64,000 nt of DNA from Dendrobium chrysotoxum (Eukaryota; Streptophyta; Magnoliopsida; Asparagales; Orchidaceae), in NCBI GenBank assembly GCA_019925795.1, contig CM034310.1, positions 13,474,764 to 13,538,763 on the forward strand. The letters run 5' to 3'. Both the position numbers and the translations under genes were made by a program. The notes under the pieces were generated by a model. The model searched no databases. It was not told the origin of the DNA and saw nothing but the letters and a program-made list of their open reading frames with translations. The first letter of the stretch is position 1, and each line of letters opens with the position of its first letter. This document shows, one piece after another, positions 23,901 to 37,700 of this stretch.

Positions 23901-26900
23901 GGGAATATGCCCATCACCAAGGATCAGAACTAGGAGATCATATGATAGGGTAGGAGGATGCCCATCACAGAGGAGCAAAACTAGGAGATCATATGATGGC
24001 TTAGGAATATGCCTATCAAAGAAGATCATAATTGGGAGATCGTATGATGGGGTTGGAATATGCCCATCACAAAGGATCTAAGATGATAGATCATATGATA
24101 GGGTTGGAATATACCCATTACAAAGGATCAAAACTGGGAGATCATTTGATGGAGAAAGAATATGCCTATCACAGAGGATTGAAATTGAGAGATTATATTA
24201 TTGGGTAGGAATATACCCATCACAAAGGATCGTAACTAGGAGATCATATGATGGTGTGGGAATATACCCATCATAGAGGATCAAAATTAAGTGATCTTAT
24301 GATGGGGTAGGAATATCTCCATCACAAAGTATCGAAATGGGTAGATCGTATGATAGGGTAGGAATAAGCCTATCATAGAGGATCAAAATTGGAAGTTTGT
24401 TTAAAGGGGTAGGAATATTCCCATGATTAAGGATCGAAATAAGGAGTTCCTATGATGGGGTAGGAATATGTCCATCATAGAGAATCAAAATTGGGAGATC
24501 ATGTGAAAGGGTAGAAATATACCCATCATAGTGGTCAAGATTAGTAGATCATATGATGGGGTAGGAATATGCCCATCTCAGAGGATTGAAATAAGGATGT
24601 CGTATGATGGGGTAGGAATATACCCATCTTTTAGGATGAAAACTAGGAGATCGCATGATGGGGATGGAATATGCCCATCACAGAGGAACAAAACTTGGAG
24701 ATTATATGATGGGGTAGGAGTATACCCATCACAGAGGAAACAAAGTAGCAGTTCATTTGATGGGGTAGGAATAAGCACTTCACAGAGGATCAAAACTAGA
24801 AGATTGAATGATGGGGTAGAAATATGCCCATCAAAGAGGATCAAAACTAGGGATCATAGATGGGGTAAGAATATGCCTATCATAGAGGATTGAAATAAGG
24901 AGATCATATGATGGGGTAGGAATATGCCCATCACAGAGGATCAATACAGGAAGATTATATGAAGGGGTAGGAATGTGGCCATCACTGATGATCAAAACTA
25001 GCAGATCATATAATAGAGAAGGAATATACCCATCAGAAAGTATCAAAATTGGGAGATCATATGATAGGGTAGGAATATGCCCATTAAAGCGGATCAAAAC
25101 TAGGAGATCGTATGATGGGATATGAATATGCCCATCATAGAGTATTGAAACTGGGAGATCATATGATGGGGTAGGAATATACCCATCTCAAAGGATCGAG
25201 ACTAAGTGATCGTATGATGGGGTAGGAATTTGCCCATCATAGAGGAATAAAACTGGGAGATCAAGTAATGGGGTAGAAATATGCCCATTATTATGGATCA
25301 AGACTAGCAGATCATATGATGGGGTAAGAATATGCCCATCACGGAGGATCAAAATTGGGAGATTGTATGATTGGGTAGGAATATACCCATCACAGAGGAT
25401 CAAAATTGGGAGATCGCATGATAGGGTTGTAATATACCCATCGAAGAGGAATAAAATAGGGAGATTATATGATGGGGTCGGAATATGCGAATAACTGAGA
25501 ATATTTGATGGGGTAGGAATAGGCCCACCAAAGAGTATCAAAACTAGGAGATTGTATGATGGTCTAGGAATATTCCCATCACAGAGGATAAAAACTAAGA
25601 GATCATATAATGGGGTAGGAATATGCCGATAAAAGAGGATCAAAACTAGGCGGTCATATGATGGGGTAGGAATATGCCCATCATAAAGGATGCTAATTGG
25701 CATTTCCAATAATGGGGTAGGAATATGCCATCATAGAGGATCGAAAGTAGAAGATCATTTGATGGGGCAGAAATATGCCCAACAAAGAGGATCAAAACTA
25801 GGAGATCATATGATGGGGTAGGAATATGCCCAACATAGAGGATCAAACTAGGAGGTCATATAATGGGGTATGAATATACCGATCATAGAGGATTGAAATT
25901 GGGATATTGCATGATATGGTAGGAATATGCCCATCATACAGGATCAAATATGGGAGATCATATAATGGGGTAGGATTATGCCTATCAAAGAGGATCAAAA
26001 CTGGTAGATTATATGATGGGGTAGGAATATGCCTAGCACATAGGATCAAAAAATGGGAGTTCATATGATGGGGTACGAATATGTCCATTATAGAGGATCG
26101 AAACTGGGAGATCGTATAATGGGGTAGGAATATGCCCATCAAAGAGGATCAAAACTAGGAGATCGTATAGTGGGGTAGGAATATACCCATCACAAAGGAT
26201 CAAAATTGGGAGATCGTATGATGGGGTCAGAATATGCCCATCATCGAGGATCAATACTGGCAGATCATATAATGGGGTAAGAATGTGCCCATCAGAGAGG
26301 ATCAAAATTAAGAGATCATATGAAAGGGTAGGAATATGCCCATCACTGATGATCGAAACTAGGAGATCGTATGATGGGGTAGGAATGTACCCATCACAGA
26401 GGATTAAAACTAGGAGATTGCATGATGGGGTAGGAATATGCCCATCATAGAGGATCAAAATTAGAAGATCGTAAGATGGGGTAGGAATATTCCCAACACT
26501 GAGTATCAAAATTGGCAAGTCATATGATGGGGTAGGAATATGCCTATCATAGAGGGTCAAAACTAGAAGATCGTGGGAAGGAGTAGGAATATGCCCATTT
26601 CTGAGTATTAGAACTAGGAGATCGTATGATGGGATAGGAATATGCCCATCACAGAGGAATAAAATTGGAAGAACGTATGATGGGGTAGGAATATACCCAT
26701 CACAGAGGAACAAAAAAGGGAGATCATATAATGGGGGAGGAATATGCCCATTATACAGGATTTAAGCTGGCAGATCATATGATGAGGTAGAATATGCCCA
26801 TCATAGGATATTAAAATTGGGAGATCATATGATGGGGAAGGAATATGTCTATCATAGAGGTTCAAAATTAGGAGATTATATGATTGGGTAGGAATAAGCC

Positions 26901-29900
26901 CATGATAGGGGATAAAAACTAAGAGATCGTATGATGGGGTAGGAATATGCCCATCAAAGGGGATAAAAACTAGGAGATCATATAATGGGGTTGGAATATA
27001 CCCATAAAAAGGATAAAAACTTGGAGGTCATATGATGAGGTGGGAATAAGCTCAGCATAGAGGATCAAAATTGGGGGATCTTATGATAGGGTAGGACTTT
27101 GCCCATCACAGAGGATAAGAAATGGGAAATCATATGATTGGGTAGGAATATGCCTTATTATTGAGGGTCAAAAATAGAAGATCGTATGATGGGGTAGGAA
27201 TATACCCATCATAGAGGGTCAAAACTGGGAGTTCATATGAAGGGCTAGGAAAATGCCCAAGTAGAGGAACATTACTAGAAGATCATATGATGGGGTAGGA
27301 ATATGCTCATTATAGAGGATTGAAATTAGAAGTTTATATGAAGGGGTAGGAATATTCCAATCATTAAGGATCGTAACTGGGTGTTCATATGATGGGGTAG
27401 GAATATGCCCATCACAGAGAATCAAAATTGGGAGATCGTGTGATAGGAGAGAAATATGCCCATCATAGAGGTCAAGATTGGTAGATCACATAATGGGGTA
27501 GGAATATGCCTATCTCAGAGGATCAAAATAAGGAGATCGTATGATGGTGTAGGAATATACCCATCATAGAGGATCAAAACTAGGAGATCGCATGATTGGG
27601 AAGGAATATGCCCATCATAGAGGAACAAAACTTGGAGAACGTATGATGGGGTAGGAATGTACCATTGACTCACGAATGAAACTAGGGGGTCATTTGATGG
27701 GGTAGGAATAAGCACTTCACAGAGGATCAAAAATATAAGATTTAATGATGGGTAGGAATATGCCCATCAAAGAGGATCAAAATTGGGAGATCATATGATG
27801 AGGTAGGAATATGCCCATCAAAGAGGATCAAAATTGGGAGTTCGTACGAGGGGGGAAGAATATGCCTTTCATAGGGGATCGAAATGAGGAGATCATATGA
27901 TGGTTTAAGAATATGTCCATCATAGATGATCAATACAGGAAGATCTTATGAAGGGGTAGGAATATGCTCATCACTGAGGATCAAAACTAGTAGATCATAT
28001 GATGGGGAAGGAATATACCCATCAGAAAGTATCAAAATTGTTTAGATCATATGATGGGGTAGGAATTTGCCCATCATAGAGGATCAGGACTGGGAGATCA
28101 AGTAATTGGGTAAAAATATGCCCATCATAAAGATTCAAGACTAGAAGATCATATAATGAGGTAAGAATATGCCCATCATAGAGGAGCAAAACTAGGAGAT
28201 CATATGATTGGGTAGGATTATACCCATCACAGAGGATTAACATTGGGAGATCGCATGATGGGGTTATAATATGCCCATCAAAGCAAAATAAAACTAGGAG
28301 ATTATATGATGGGGTAGGAATATGCCAATCACAGAAGATCGAAAGTAGGATAACTTTTAATTGGGTAAGAAAAGGCCCCCCATAGAGGATCAAAACTAGG
28401 AGATTGTATGATGGGCTAGGAATATGCCCATCACAGAGGATCGAAACTAAGAGATCATATGATGGGGTAGGAATATGCCCATCAAAGAGGATCAAAATTG
28501 GGTGATCATGTGATTGGGTAGGAATATGCCCATCACAGAGGAACAAAATTGGAACATCCTATGATGGAGTAGGAATTTTCCCATCATAGAGGATCAAAAG
28601 TAGGAGATCCTTTGATGGGCTAGGAATATGCCCACCATAGAGGTTTGAAACTAGGAGATCGTATGATGGCATTGGAATATGCCAATCATAGAGGATCAAA
28701 ATTGGGAGATCAAATGATGGGGTGTATGCCCATCAAAGAAGTTCAAAATTGGGAGATCATATAATGGGGTAGGAGTTTGCCTACCATAGAGGATCAAAAT
28801 TGGGAGATCAAATATTGGGGTATGAATTAGTTTATCATAGAGGATTGAAATTCAGATATCGTATGATGGGGTAGGAAAATTCCCCTCAAAAAGGATCAAA
28901 ACTAGGAGATCATCTGGTGGGGTAGGAATATACCCATCACAAAGGATTAAAATTGGGAGATCATGTGATGGGGTGGGAATATTCTCATCATAGAGGATCA
29001 AAACTAGGAGATCACATTATGGGGTAGGAATATGCCTATCATAGAGGAACAAAACTAGGAGGTCACTTGATCGGGTAGGAATATGCACTTCATAGAGGAT
29101 CAAAACTAGGAGATCTTTCGATGGGGTAAGAATATGCCCATCAAAGAGGATCAAAACTGGGAGATTGTATGAAGGGGAAGGATTATACACATCAAAGGGG
29201 ACCGAAAATAGAAGATCATATTATGGGGTAGGAATATACCTATCATAGGGGATCAAAATTAGGAGATCAAATGATGGTGTAGGAATATGCCCATCACAGA
29301 GGATCAATACTGGAAGATCGTATGAAGGGGTAGAAATATGCCCATTACTAAAGATCAAAACTATCAGATCATATGATTGGGTAGGAATACACCCATTATA
29401 AATGATCAAAATTGGAAGATCATATGATGGGATAGGAATATGTCCATCAAAGAGTATCAAAATTAGGAGACCGTATGATGAGGTACGAATATGCCCATAA
29501 TATAGTGTCAAAACTAGGAGATCGTATAATGGGGTAGGAATATGCCCATCACAAAGGATCGAGACTAGGAGATCGTATGATGGGCTAAGAATATGTTCGT
29601 CATAGAGGATCAAAATTAGGAGATCATGTGATGGGATATAATTATGCCCATCACAAAGGATCAAGACTAGAAGATCATATGATATGGTAGGAATATGCCC
29701 AACATAGAGGATAAAAACTGGGAGATCGTATGATGGGGTTGTAATATGGTCACCAGAGAGGAACAAAAGTAGGAGTTTGTATAATGGGGTAAGAATATGC
29801 CCATCCTAGAGGATCGAAGTGCGAGAATATTTGATGGAGTTGGAATAGGCCCACCATAGAGGATGAAAACTAGGATATCTTATGATGCGGTAGGAATATG

Positions 29901-30611
29901 CCCATCACAGAGGACTGAAAATGAGAGATCATATGATGGGGTAGGAATATACCTATCATAGAGGATCAAAACTGGGAGATCATGTGATGGGGTAGGAATA
30001 TCCCCATTAGAGAGGATCCAAATTAGAAGATCATATGAAAGGGTAGGTATTTGCCCATCACTGAGGATCAAAACTTGGAGATCGTATGATGGGGAAGGAA
30101 TATACCCATCTCAGAGGATCAAAACTAGGAGATTATATGATGGGGTGGGAATATGCCCATCACAAAGGATCAAAACTGAGAGATCATAAGATGGGGCAGG
30201 AATATGCCCAACACTGAGGATAGAAACTACCAGATCATATGATGGGGTAGGAATATACTGATCATCGAGGGTCAAAACTGAAAGATCGTATGAAGGGGTA
30301 GGAATATACCCATTACTGAGGATCAAAATTAGGAGATCGTATGATGGGGTAGGAATATACCTATCATAGAGGAATTAAAAGGGTTGATTGTATAATGGGG
30401 TAAGAATATTCCTATTATATAGGATCTAAGCTAGCAGATTATGTGATGAGGAGGAATATGACCATCATAGAGGACCCAAATTGGGAGATCATATGATGGG
30501 GATGGAATATGTCAATCATAGAGGATCAAAATTGGGAGATTATATGATTCGGCGGGAATATGCCCATGATAGAGGATAAAAATTAGGAGATCGCATGATG
30601 GGGCAGGAATA
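20916..30611. repeat. 51-bp satellite array, block 2
   Basis: About 190 monomers of the same satellite as block 1. It shows higher-order structure: 24480-25900 and 27420-28800 share runs of diagnostic variants (for example GGAATAAGCACTTCACAGAG at 24768 and 27704, CAATACAGGAAGAT at 24942 and 27931), offset by about 2.9-3.0 kb. A further relative near 29735-29850 shares GAGAATATTTGATGG and ATAGGCCCACCA with 25500-25530. Open frames of up to 226 codons on the minus strand (26033-26713) reflect the 17-codon period only. Confidence 0.97.
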
Positions 30612-32826
30612 TGTTATGAATCTAGTTTTAAGGGTTATAATTTTGATGATAGCAAACATTTCTATTTCTGGTTATCTATTTAATCTTTCAGGTATGCATG
30701 ATCAATTGCAAGTTCAAGCCAGTCCAAGATCGAGTCATTCTATTTTGAAATTTAGGTCTAATATACTATTTTCATCTTTATTGAGTCAAATGCTATATAA
30801 TTGATCCCCTAGCTAAGTAACCTTGCACACACACACTCAGGTCGAGAGCTTGAGTGAATTAGAGTTTCTGTTCATTTTTTATTCAGATCATCCTAGACGA
30901 TCGAAATATCATTCTGGATGATCCAGTGAAAATAGAAACCATAATTAGGACAATTATGTTAAGTCAGTTTGATTAAGCTGATCGTCCTGGATGATCTCCA
31001 TATTGTGCAGGATGATAGGCTTAAATCAAAAATTCTCAGCCGCTAGATTAAGTTAGGCAAGTTATATTTTAAGGCATTTAGTCTGATCATCCAGGATGAT
31101 ACATATATCGTCGAGGACGATTTGTCAAAATCATGCCTAAATTAGTCTAGTTATTACTGAAAGCAATTAATATTTATTTAATACGATCATATCGTCTGGG
31201 ATGATCTCAATATCATTCGGGACGATCATGACATTCCAGTGCATTTCACCTATACATCCAGAGCAGTGATCATGATGATTTTGGTTATTTTTGAACTAAT
31301 CATACAGGACGATAAAGATATCATCCCGGACAATCAGGTCATTTTGAGATCGTCCTGCATATTTTACCTGTATGTCTAGAGCAGTGCTTAGGATGATTTT
31401 GGCACATTTTGAACTAATCATACAGGATAATAGACATATCATCCGGGACAATCAAGTCATTTTGATATCATCCAGCACAAGTTCCTTTGGACGACCAGAG
31501 CAGTCTTCTGGACAAAATTCTGGATTTACACTAATTATCTCGGACGATCGCATAATCTTACGAGATAAAATGAATAACTTTTTCCTATTAATCATCTAGA
31601 AGAACCAGATCGTTCAGGCTGAAACAGGTGATTTTGAACTAATCGTACAGGATGATATAGCGATCATCCCGGATGATATTGGTTGACCAGTTAAGATCTA
31701 GGGCAATTTTTGAGCCCTCCTTTAAAAGAATTTTTTTTTCCAACAAGAAAAATCTTTTGCCATTTTGAGTAATGCTCAGGATGATTTTGGCACTTTTAAA
31801 CTAATCGTACAGGATGATAGACATATCATCTGGGATAATCAAGTCATTTTGATATCATCTAGCACAAGTTCCTTTGGACGACCGGAGCGGTCTTCTGGAT
31901 AAATTTCCTAATTTACACTAATTGTCCGGATGATCGCAGAATCATACGGGATGATATGAACAACTTTTTCCTACTAATCATCCAGAAGAACCAGATCATC
32001 CAGGCTAAAATAGGTGATTTTGAACTGATCGTACAGGATGATCTAGCGATCGTCCCGGATGATATTGGTAGACCAGTTGAGATTTAGAGCAATTTTTGAG
32101 CCATCCTTTAAAAGAACTTTTTCTTCCAATAAGAAAAATCTTTTACCATTTTCCTTTACAGAGAAACGCTAGAGAGAGTTTGGGAGAGAGAGAAGATCTT
32201 GTGAGCGGGACTTTGTGAGGGATTCACAAAGGTTTCTCCAAGCAAGGATCAGAGTCATCTTCTCTGTTCGTTGTCTCTCATCTTGTCGATGTTTTCTGTT
32301 GGAGGATCATTCAAAAGAAGATCTGGGTTCTCTGCCCACTTCAGGAGGAACCGAAAAGAGTTCAGGTTCTCTACCTGCTTCAGGAGAAAGCGAAAGTAGT
32401 TCATGTTCTCTGCCCGCTTTAGAAGGAAGCGAAAGGAGTTCAGGTTCTCTGCCTCACCGGGATGGTGAAAAGGAGTTTTATACAGGCTTCTCCGCCTTGC
32501 TGTGGGAGCAGAAGAAGAGTCACTTTTGTGTTAATGCAATACCCGGAGGGGAGGCTCCGGGGAGTGGACGTAGGTCAAGTTGATCGAACCACTATAAAAT
32601 CTGGTGTGTTCTTTCTAATTATTTTCTGCACTTTACTTTTCTGTTATTATCTGTTTGGGTGAAATCTGTGGTTGATCTTTTCATTTCTTTGTTTACTTGT
32701 TTTCGCTATAAATTACTAAAAAGATCTTTCATGTTTCTCATGAATTTTTAAATAACCAATTCACCCCCCCTCTTGATTAGCCTCGGGACTAGTTCATCAG
32801 GGCTTAACATCCCTATCAAACTTTCA
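30612..32826 (+). repeat. Copia-3 5' LTR
   Basis: Matches 41045-42876. It begins TGTTATGAATCTAG and ends CAAACTTTCA. U3 (about 30880-32075) is packed with inverted motifs of the type ATCATCCNGGATGAT or GATCGTCCTGGACGATC. U5 has four 39-bp repeats starting at 32326, 32365, 32404 and 32443 (GGTTCTCTGCC...) and GATCGAACCACTATAAAATC near 32582. Frames at 32215-32662 are produced by the 39-bp repeat. Confidence 0.93.
31391..32166 (+). repeat. 388-bp tandem duplication inside Copia-3 5' LTR
   Basis: GGATGATTTTGGCAC begins at 31391 and again at 31779. The following sequence, through the CTTTTGGACGACC-like motif and the AAGAAAAATCTTTT tract, is repeated once. The 3' LTR has only one copy, which accounts for the length difference between the LTRs. 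Confidence 0.88.
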
Positions 32827-32828
32827 AG

Positions 32829-32840
32829 TGGTAGCAGAGC
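32829..32840 (+). other. Copia-3 primer binding site
   Basis: TGGTAGCAGAGC, two bases after the LTR; one change from the canonical Met-tRNA site. Confidence 0.85.
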
Positions 32841-32881
32841 AGGATTCAAAATTTAAGTTTAAAAACTTTTGAATTTGATCC

Positions 32882-34692
32882 ATGGCTAACTTTGGTAATC
32901 GTAATACTGGTGATGGTTTTTCAATTACACAACAGCCATTATTTGATAACATACCTTTTGATTTTTGGAAAACTCGTAGGTCCACTTTTCTTCAATCTAT
33001 AGATTATCGCATGTTGATGCTTGTTAAGGATGGCTATGAACCACCTTTTAGAATGATTAACAATGTTAAAACTGAACTACCTTTCACTGATTGGACTTTT
33101 GATGATTGTGACTTAGCCCAACTGAATGCCAAATGTTTAAATTACTTTTTTGTGCTTTAAAATCTAAGGATTACATGCGTGTTTCTACTTGTACAACTAG
33201 TAAAAAAATTTGGGTTAGATTGAGCATTACTTATGAAGGTACAACTGAAGTCAAACTATCTAGGTTAAACATATTGCTGCATGACTACAAACCTTTTCAC
33301 ATGAAACCTACTGAATCTATTTCTAAAATGTATACGAGGTTCACTCAAATTATCACTTTTTTGTATGTTTTAGGAAGAGAACTTACAAACTATGAGAAAG
33401 TGAACAAGATTTTGAGATGTTTGCCTTCTTCGTTTGATGCTAAGATAACTATAATTATTGAATCAAAAGATTTAAATAATTATTCTATTAATAACTTACT
33501 TGGGTCACTCATTGCTTACGAGCAAGGGGTGAACCTAAGACAGCTTGATGCAGGTAAGAAGAAGAAGGAGAAAACTTTGGCACTGAAGGCCAACGATACT
33601 GACACTGATTCTTCTGGGTCTGATAGTGATGATGTTGCCTTAATCTATAGGCAATTCAAAAGCTTTCCAAGGAACAAACATAAAAACTTTCAGAAGTGGA
33701 ACAAGGGTAAGTCCAGTAAAAATTTTAAAGGTTCATCTGATACTGTTTGTTTTGAATGTAGGAAGCCTGGACATATTAAGGCTGATTGTCCTATACTTAA
33801 AGCTCACCCAAGCAAGGAAATGGGTGAGGAGAAACCCAAATTCAGGATGGACTAGAAGCGGATTCAAAAGGCATTCTGGGCAGATTCTGCATCTGACTCC
33901 TCTGAGACTGAATCTGAAGAGGAGGAAACTAACTTGTGTTTGACAGCAGATGATCATCCTGGTTAATCTGAATAGGAAAAGGTATGTGAGCTTACTTACG
34001 AACAATTATTTAAAGTGTCTAAAATAATTCATGCATCGTATAGAAAACTTAAGAAATTACATGCTAGCCTGAAATTAGATTTCTTAACCTTACAAAAAGA
34101 GCATGATTCTGTAGTTAAAGATCATTCTACACTTGATAGCAATCACTTGTCTTTACTTTATAAATTTGATGAACTGAACAAAAAGTATTCTGATATGATT
34201 ACTGAGCATGATTCATTAAAAATCTTGCATGTTGATTTAGAAAGAGCTTTTAAAGAATTAGACAACATGGCATGTGAAGTGGAGAGTAGTAATGGAGCAT
34301 TAAAATTTGAAATTGCATGTCTTAACAAGGAGAATGAATTTTTAAGAGTAAAAATTACTATTTTTGAGAAAAATGAAACTCCATCTACTTTTGAATAATT
34401 CTATGCACCTCCACCTTTTGAGGAATCTATTTTAAAATCATCAAAGCATGTTTCATACAAACCTAGGAAGTGATACTATCACCCACGTAGATTAGTTAAC
34501 CCTTTTCCTGGTGTTAAATGTTTTTATTGTGACATGTTAGGACACATCCCCAGCACCTGTACTATTTACCATAGTACACATTGGGTGTGGAGGCACAAAT
34601 TACCTGGTTTACAGTACAGCACACATGCATTACATTCTTCTTTTCATAAGAAGGAACCCAAACTTATTTGGGTTCCTAAATTTGACATTTGA
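32882..34692 (+). pseudogene. gag: Copia-3 gag (broken)
   Basis: Starts MANFGNRNTGDGFSITQQPL and carries the copia gag core (FDFWK, FTDWTFDDCDLAQLNAK). One frameshift in a T run near 33145 is followed by a long open segment to 33855, with SLIAYEQGV, an acidic D/S patch and an intact zinc knuckle CFECRKPGHIKADC at 33748-33789. A stop-rich linker leads to a coiled coil (about 33985-34395: heptad-like L/K/E with KKLHASLKLDFLTLQKEHDS), then the second zinc finger CFYCDMLGHIPSTC at 34519-34560 and the terminus IWVPKFDI. Length and plan match Copia-1. Sirevirus gag proteins are known for a C-terminal extension with coiled-coil potential. Confidence 0.92.
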
Positions 34693-34703
34693 TAATTTTG
34701 TAG

Positions 34704-37700
34704 GTGTGCTCTCACATAAGTCCTCGTGAGAGCATGTGGTACCTGGACAGAAGATATTTAAGACACATGATTGGAGATGCAAATCAGTTCATTTCACTAG
34801 AGGCCAGGGCTAGTGGTAAGGTTACACTTGGAGACAATACCACCAGGAGGGTGGTAGGAGCAGGTATGATTCAAAGAATTTTATGATTGACAATGTTTTG
34901 CTTGTAGATAGATTGAAATACAACCTACTGAGCATCAGTCAACTCTGTGACAGAAGATACAACATTAAATTCCTGCCCACTTGCTGTATTTTAAGCTTAA
35001 ATGATAAAATTATTTTGCAGGGATAAAGAATCAATAATGTCTACATGCTGGATGTAAGTTGCTTTAAAGTTGATAATTCAATTTGCTTAAAAATTACTGC
35101 TCATGAGTCTTGGTTGTGGCACAGGAGATTATGTCATGCCAGTATAAAAACCTATAAAAGAATCACCCAAAAAGACTTAGTTAGAGGTGTCCCCAAGCTT
35201 AAGTTCATGAAGGATTACCTGTGTGATGCCTGTCAATTAGGGAAGCAAGTTTAGTCCTCCTTTTACTCCATTAAGGACATTAGCACCTCTAGACCTTTAG
35301 AAGTCCTTCACATGGATCACTTTGGACCCATTAGCACTACCAGCTTAGTGGGGAAAGTCTATGGTTTTATTATTGTTGATGATTACTCAAAGTTTGCTTG
35401 GATTAAATTTATGTCACATAAATCTGAGTCATTTGATGAATTTAAGTCTTTGTCCACTTAGATTCAGAGGAAGTTAGGTTGTGAGATCTTTACTATTTAT
35501 AGTGATCATGGTGGAGAGTTTGATAATGTGATGTTTGGAACTTTCTGTGAGGAGCAAGGGATTAGTCATAATTTTTTAGCTCCTAGGACCCCTCAGCAGA
35601 ATGCGATACCTGAAAGGAAGAACAAGACCTTAGTGGAAGCCGCTAGAGCCATGCCTGCTGAGTATTCACTTCCAAAATACTTTTGTGCTGAAGCGGTGAA
35701 CACTACCTGTTATGTGCTGAATAGGGTGAATGTTAGATCCAATCTGAACAAGACACCTTATGACATCATTAAGGGTAGAACTCCAAACTTATCCCACCTC
35801 CATGTCTTTGGCTGTAAGGTTTTTATTCTGAATAATGAGAAGTCATACTTAGGAAAATTTGACCCCAAATCTGATGAAGGAGTGTTCTTAGGCTATTCTA
35901 GTGCGGGGAAATCCTTTAAGGTGTTTAATAAGGGGACCTAGGTGATGGAAGAGACAACTCATGTGGTGTTTGATGAATCTGATCCTAAGGAACTAGAGTT
36001 GAGGAAGAAGAAGTGGTAGGAGAGATTACCCAAGGGGTTGAAAATGCAAATCTAGAGAAAAGGGTAGAACCTCAAACCACTTTGCCTAGATATTAGAGAT
36101 ATTCTTCTAGTCATCCTAAAGAACCGATCTTAGAAGACCCTTATGAAAGTTTTAGGACTAGGCATGGACTTAGGAAGGAAGTAAACCACTCTGCCTTTAT
36201 CTTAATGACTGAACCCACCAACATCAACCAAGCCCTTTCTGATGAGTTTTGGATCTTAGCTATGCAAGAGGAATTGAATTATTTTGTAAGGAACGATGTT
36301 TGGGAGTTATTAGAAAGACTAGGAATCAAAGTATATTGGGAACAAAGTGGGTCTTTAAGAATAAGATGAATGATTTTGGTGTGGTGGTTAGGAATAAGGC
36401 AAGATTGGTGGCTAAGGGGTACAATCAGATTGAAGGGATTGATTTTGAAGAGATATTTACCCCTATAGCTATATTGGAAGCCATTAGGGTGCTACTAGCC
36501 TTTGCCTATTATAAGGGATTAAAGCTGTTTCAAATGGATGTCAAGAGTGCCTTTTTAAATAGGTTAATAAAAGAGGATATTTTTGTAGAACAACCCCTAG
36601 GTTTTGAGAGTTCCCTATATACAAATCATGTTTACAAATTAAAAATGGACTTATATGGATGAAAACAGGCACCCAGAGCTTAGTATGAGAGGCTTAGCAC
36701 ATTTCTGTTAAAAAGAGAGTTTGTTAAGGGGAGCGTAGACACCACCCTTTTTCTGAGGAGAGTAGGGGATGATTTACTCATTGTTCAGATCTATGTTGAT
36801 TATATAATTTTTGGATCTTTTGATAAATATTTATGTGATGATTTTTCTAAAATAATGAGTAAGGAGTTTGAGATGAGTGTGATGGGAGAACTGTCCTAAT
36901 TTTTTGGGGTTTAGCATAAGGCAATTGGATGATGGAACCTTTTTGAATCAATCAAAATATATTAAGGACATTTTGAAGAAATATGAAATAGATAAAGCTA
37001 AGCCAATCAACACTTCCATGAGCTCCTCTGTTCAGTTAGATAAGGATTCAAGTGGAAAATCTATTGATCAAAACAAGTGTAGAGGAATAATTAGATGACT
37101 GCTTTACCTAACTGCTAGCCGACCTGATATTATGTTTAGTGTTTATCTTTGTACTAGGTTTCAGGCTGATCCTAAAGAGTCCCACCTGAGTTCTCTTAAG
37201 AGAATTCTTAGATATCTTTTAGGGACCTCAAACCTAGGAATCTGATACCTTAGGCACATCACCTCTTTTGATATTTTTGGATATTTTGATTCTAACTTTG
37301 TAGGGTGTAGCGTGGATAGAAAAAGCACTTCTAAAACTTATCAATTCATAGGACAGTCTTTAGTCTCCAGGTCTAATAAAAAATAGAACTCAGTTGCATT
37401 TTTCTCTGCTGAAGCTGAGTACATTGCCTTAGTAAGTTGTGTCGCCCAAGTTCTTTGGTTGAGGCAACAAGTTTTATATTTAGGATTACCTGTTGGTACA
37501 ATTTCTATTCTGTGTGATAATACTAGTGCCATCTACATTTCTAAGAATCCAATCCAACATTCTAGAACCAAACATATTGATATAAGGCATCACTTTCCTA
37601 GGGACCATGTTACAAAATGGGGAAATTGAGCTACATCATGTAGCAACTGAAAATCAGCTAGCTGACATATTTTCTAAACCACTGGCCTTTGACTCATTCA

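Noticed and set aside
26033..26713. 226-codon minus-strand frame of 17-residue repeats (and all similar frames in the satellite blocks, e.g. 2254-2748, 22719-23366, 29221-29766, 43364-43921)
   Set aside because: Those inspected open only because the 51-bp satellite period is a multiple of three. They begin at TTG, drift in and out of frame at indels, and have no domain, promoter or conservation beyond the monomer.
20916..30611. CRISPR-like array
   Set aside because: Monomers are directly adjacent, with no unique spacers between conserved repeats, in a plant repeat context.
32215..32583. Serine/glycine-rich ORF in Copia-3 LTRs (also 42227-42628) and Copia-2 LTR frames 16955-17206 and 20104-20436
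   Set aside because: Produced by the 39-41-bp U5 repeats or by simple LTR sequence; the LTR partner copies contain different frames.
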